Source: Vibrio ouci (GTDB lineage Bacteria; Pseudomonadota; Gammaproteobacteria; Enterobacterales; Vibrionaceae). Taken from it: DNA of 64,000 bases. Position numbers and translations under genes: made by a program. The number at the start of each line of letters is the position of its first letter. Within the stretch, counting starts at the first letter, position 1. The stretch covers positions 62,001 through 126,000 of the forward strand of contig NZ_SATR01000006.1 in assembly GCF_004551525.1 (NCBI RefSeq), in the 5' to 3' direction. The notes under the pieces were generated by a model. The model was not told where the DNA came from, did not search any database, and saw only the letters and a program-made list of their open reading frames with translations. Below, one piece after another: positions 61,515 to 64,000 of this stretch.

Positions 61515-64000
61515 TTATGATTGCTGAACCACTAAGTCGGGCTCTTTGTCACTGAAGAACAAGCTATATAGCACTGGCACGACCCCCAATGTCAGTACCG
61601 TACCTACAGCCATACCAAAAATCATCACGATTGCCATTGAATACCAGAACTCACCTCCAGAAATCGCCAGCGGCACAAGACCGAGTATGGTTGTTAGTGT
61701 GGTCATGACGATTGGTCTAAAACGGGTGACACAGGCTTCGATAATTGCCTCTCTCACTGCTTTGCCTTCACCCTTCGCTTGTTCGATTCGATCAATTAAC
61801 ACAATGCCGTTGTTAATAATAATCCCCGCCAAACTGAAAATGCCGAGCATTGCCGGGAAGGTAAAATAGGCCCCGGTAATTAACAGCCCTGCCGACGCAC
61901 CGATCAAAGAAAGCGGGATTGTCATAAGAATAATGGCGGGTTTTCTGATTGAGTTGAACTGAAGTAGCAGTAAAAGAATCATTACTGCAAAGCACTGAGG
62001 CAAGTAACCAAATAATGCGCCGTTAGCTTTACTGGCTCCTTTAAGTTCTCCACCAAGCATCACTCTATAGCCATCAGGCAGGACAAATTTATCAAGTTCA
62101 GGCTGAACCAATTTGTTGAGCTGGCTTGCTTGTAACTCATCGTGCTTAACACTGATGGTTATCGTTCTTTCTAAATTAAAGCGGCGAATCACTGAAGGCT
62201 CACTGTGCGCTTCTATTTTGGCAAATTGAATAAGCGGCAACGCAGCCCCTGTCCCACTTGCTACAATCTGAGCGGAAAACAATTGCTCAATATTTTTATC
62301 TTCATCATCCCCACTAACCATTACCGGTATGACATCAGCATCATTGCGAAAGCTGGTTATTTCTCGGCCTCGCAAATAGCTATCAAGGCTTTGTGCGATA
62401 TCACGACTCGAAACACCTGCTCTGAGTGCTAATGCCTGATCGATATTTACCACTAATTTAGGAACGTTGTTTTCCCAGTCGTTACGTACACCCACTGCCC
62501 CCGGTACTTTTCGCAATACTTGTTCAATTTGTAGCGCGATTCGTTGCAGCGTTGCTATATCTTCACCGACAACTTGATACTCAACTAAACCAAGCTCTGT
62601 GCCTCCTAACCACATTCGCTTGGCCTGCCCACTCGCTTCAGGTAAATCAGTAATAAAGAATCGATTGGTTTTCTCGACCATCTCCAATGCACTGCCTGCA
62701 TCGACGGTGTTTACTATCAGGAATGCTCTATTAGGCTGACGATCGATTGGAGACAGGGCGAGAAAAAATCGTGGTCCGCCGTCCCCCACATACGCGACTG
62801 TACTCGTCACATTTGGGTTTTGCGATTTATCCAATAACCATTGATTCAAGCGTTTGGTGACTAATTGCGTTTCACTGACCTTGGTTCCGGCGGGCAAGTC
62901 AACGAACACCAGATATTGGTTGCGCTCTGAACCCGGCATAAATTGAATCGTTACATATTTAAAGCCATAGATAGCGAGCGCAAATGTCGCAAGCATTGCG
63001 ATGATAAAGCTCATCCGATAATTCAAAATCGTCGAGATAGCGTTTCGGTAAGCTAAATGAACGCGCGTGTCTTTAGGCTGACGAGTCGCGCATTGCGTAT
63101 CCTTAATAAACCAAACGCACATCACTGGTGTGGCGAACAAGCACAAAAACCAAGAGCTGAGCAGTGCGATGGTAATCACCTGAGAAAGCGAGCGTAAATA
63201 CTCTCCTGTCACGTCCTGTGCTAAAAGTAGTGGCATAAAGGCCAATATGGTGGTTAGTGATGATGTTAATAGCGGTAATGCCATTGTTTTTGCCGCGCCA
63301 ATCGCCGCCTCAGAGCGCTCCACTCCCTCAGATATCATGGTTTTAATGTATTCCGCCATCACAATGCCGTTATCAACCAATAAGCCAAGCGCAATGATGA
63401 TCGCTGCGATCGACATTCGTTGCAGTTCAACGCCCCACAATGTCATGCCGATCACGGTCATCAAAATGGTTAGAGGCACAATACTACCCACGATTAGGCC
63501 CATACGTGTGCCTAGGAAGACCATGACCACGGCGAGCACAACTGCGATGGTTTGGAGTAAATTGTTCGTTGCAGATTTGACCGCCACATCGACTTTGGCA
63601 GGCTGAAACGTCGCAAGTTCTAGTGTCATTCCGACAGGAAGCCGATCGTTTTGTTCAATGAGAAAACGCTCAATTTCCTTACCAAACTGATCGCTTTGCG
63701 CGCCATCAACCATCGCTGCTGCGATGACAATTGCTCGGTTATTATTGAAATAGACAGGTGTGTTAAATGGTTCTTCGTAGCCTCGGTATACATCCGCTAA
63801 GTCACGTAGAAAGACCGTGTTATCGAGCTCACGCACATACAGGTCAAGGTTAAGAATATCCTCAACACTTTGAAAGTTACCGGTCGGTTCGATCTCAACT
63901 TCTAGTGTTCCCGCTTCAATAACCCCACCGGGAAGCACGACATTGCGCGCCTGTAAGGTTTGTATAACCTGCTTAAACTGAAATTTTTCATTTTCTAACG
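61515..64000 (-). CDS. RND efflux transporter permease, partial at the window edge
   Basis: The frame is open to the right edge (LENEKFQFKQVIQTLQARNV precedes an internal GTG), so the N-terminal part of roughly 200 residues is outside. The visible part has the RND features: loops of the pore domain, a membrane block (about 12 segments minus the first) with LLVDNGIVMAEYI in TM4 and IIINNGIVLIDRIEQAKGEG toward the end, and VTRFRPIVMTTLTTILGLVPLA. It exports substrates with a fusion protein and outer membrane channel using protons. Sequence fits the drug/hydrophobe class more than the metal class; the substrate is unknown. Confidence 0.88.
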   Translation of the reverse strand, partial: LENEKFQFKQVIQTLQARNVVLPGGVIEAGTLEVEIEPTGNFQSVEDILNLDLYVRELDNTVFLRDLADVYRGYEEPFNTPVYFNNNRAIVIAAAMVDGAQSDQFGKEIERFLIEQNDRLPVGMTLELATFQPAKVDVAVKSATNNLLQTIAVVLAVVMVFLGTRMGLIVGSIVPLTILMTVIGMTLWGVELQRMSIAAIIIALGLLVDNGIVMAEYIKTMISEGVERSEAAIGAAKTMALPLLTSSLTTILAFMPLLLAQDVTGEYLRSLSQVITIALLSSWFLCLFATPVMCVWFIKDTQCATRQPKDTRVHLAYRNAISTILNYRMSFIIAMLATFALAIYGFKYVTIQFMPGSERNQYLVFVDLPAGTKVSETQLVTKRLNQWLLDKSQNPNVTSTVAYVGDGGPRFFLALSPIDRQPNRAFLIVNTVDAGSALEMVEKTNRFFITDLPEASGQAKRMWLGGTELGLVEYQVVGEDIATLQRIALQIEQVLRKVPGAVGVRNDWENNVPKLVVNIDQALALRAGVSSRDIAQSLDSYLRGREITSFRNDADVIPVMVSGDDEDKNIEQLFSAQIVASGTGAALPLIQFAKIEAHSEPSVIRRFNLERTITISVKHDELQASQLNKLVQPELDKFVLPDGYRVMLGGELKGASKANGALFGYLPQCFAVMILLLLLQFNSIRKPAIILMTIPLSLIGASAGLLITGAYFTFPAMLGIFSLAGIIINNGIVLIDRIEQAKGEGKAVREAIIEACVTRFRPIVMTTLTTILGLVPLAISGGEFWYSMAIVMIFGMAVGTVLTLGVVPVLYSLFFSDKEPDLVVQQS

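Noticed and set aside
1..64000. tRNA genes, rRNA, CRISPR arrays and prophage modules.
   Set aside because: No cloverleaf-like sequences, no regularly spaced repeats and no phage structural genes were seen on either strand.

Overview
The window reads as part of a Vibrio genome, most likely the secondary chromosome. Supporting genes are the VxrAB two-component operon next to pntAB, a HutA/HupR-type heme receptor with its LysR partner, a ToxR-type membrane regulator pair, a multidomain chitinase, TorS/TorT, and small Vibrio families (DUF3319, DUF3389, DUF2861, solitary autotransporter-like barrel). Assignment to chromosome 2 is inference: as I recall, several neighbours match the order around VCA0563-VCA0580 of V. 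cholerae.

The key structural observation is that this looks like the replication terminus. A 28-bp dif-like site, read on the minus strand, lies at 21486-21513, and five exact matches to the MatP site matS (GTGACRNYGTCAC) lie at 6335, 23446, 35884, 39647 and 43187, where about 0.015 would be expected by chance in 64 kb. Gene orientation agrees: most genes left of dif are on the plus strand, while right of dif the long operons are mostly on the minus strand. The dif site sits between yciH and a truncated IS remnant. A Cre-like tyrosine recombinase lies 1-2 kb to its left.

Layout. 0-6 kb: end of a trypsin-like secreted protease, a ToxR/ToxS-like (or VtrA/VtrC-like) membrane regulator pair, and a divergent aromatic amino acid permease plus tryptophanase. 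5.6-11.5 kb: PhnA-like protein, M50 and M48 metalloproteases, a hotdog thioesterase with DUF3389, an SgrR-type regulator with a zinc-ribbon protein, and a 25-residue membrane miniprotein. 11.6-21.3 kb: hutA and its LysR regulator, a Pat-type acyl-CoA synthetase/acetyltransferase, SPOR lipoprotein, Ddl, recombinase, DUF3319 and YciH. 21.3-25 kb: dif, IS remnant, an unrecognised membrane protein, a small secreted protein, and an 800-bp non-coding stretch with a candidate Hfq-type sRNA. 24.7-32.3 kb: the vxr operon (kinase, regulator, DUF2861, TraF-like barrel, UPF0181) and pntAB. 32.5-37.3 kb: HlyU-family and ComFB proteins, two diguanylate cyclases, an outer-membrane barrel and DUF3069. 37.4-41.4 kb: a cobQ-modABC operon.

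41.5-50 kb: a YgiW-type OB-fold protein, a small barrel, the cra regulator and the divergent fruBKA operon with three Cra operator palindromes, then a PAS-GGDEF cyclase. 50-64 kb: GH18 chitinase, a YqhC/YqhD-type regulator and aldehyde reductase pair, YhhN, a GNAT acetyltransferase, divergent torS/torT, mgsA, and an RND efflux permease running off the right edge.

I saw no tRNA, rRNA, CRISPR array, prophage or recognised antiphage system. Coordinates of motifs were read by eye; all family assignments are by sequence recognition without searches.
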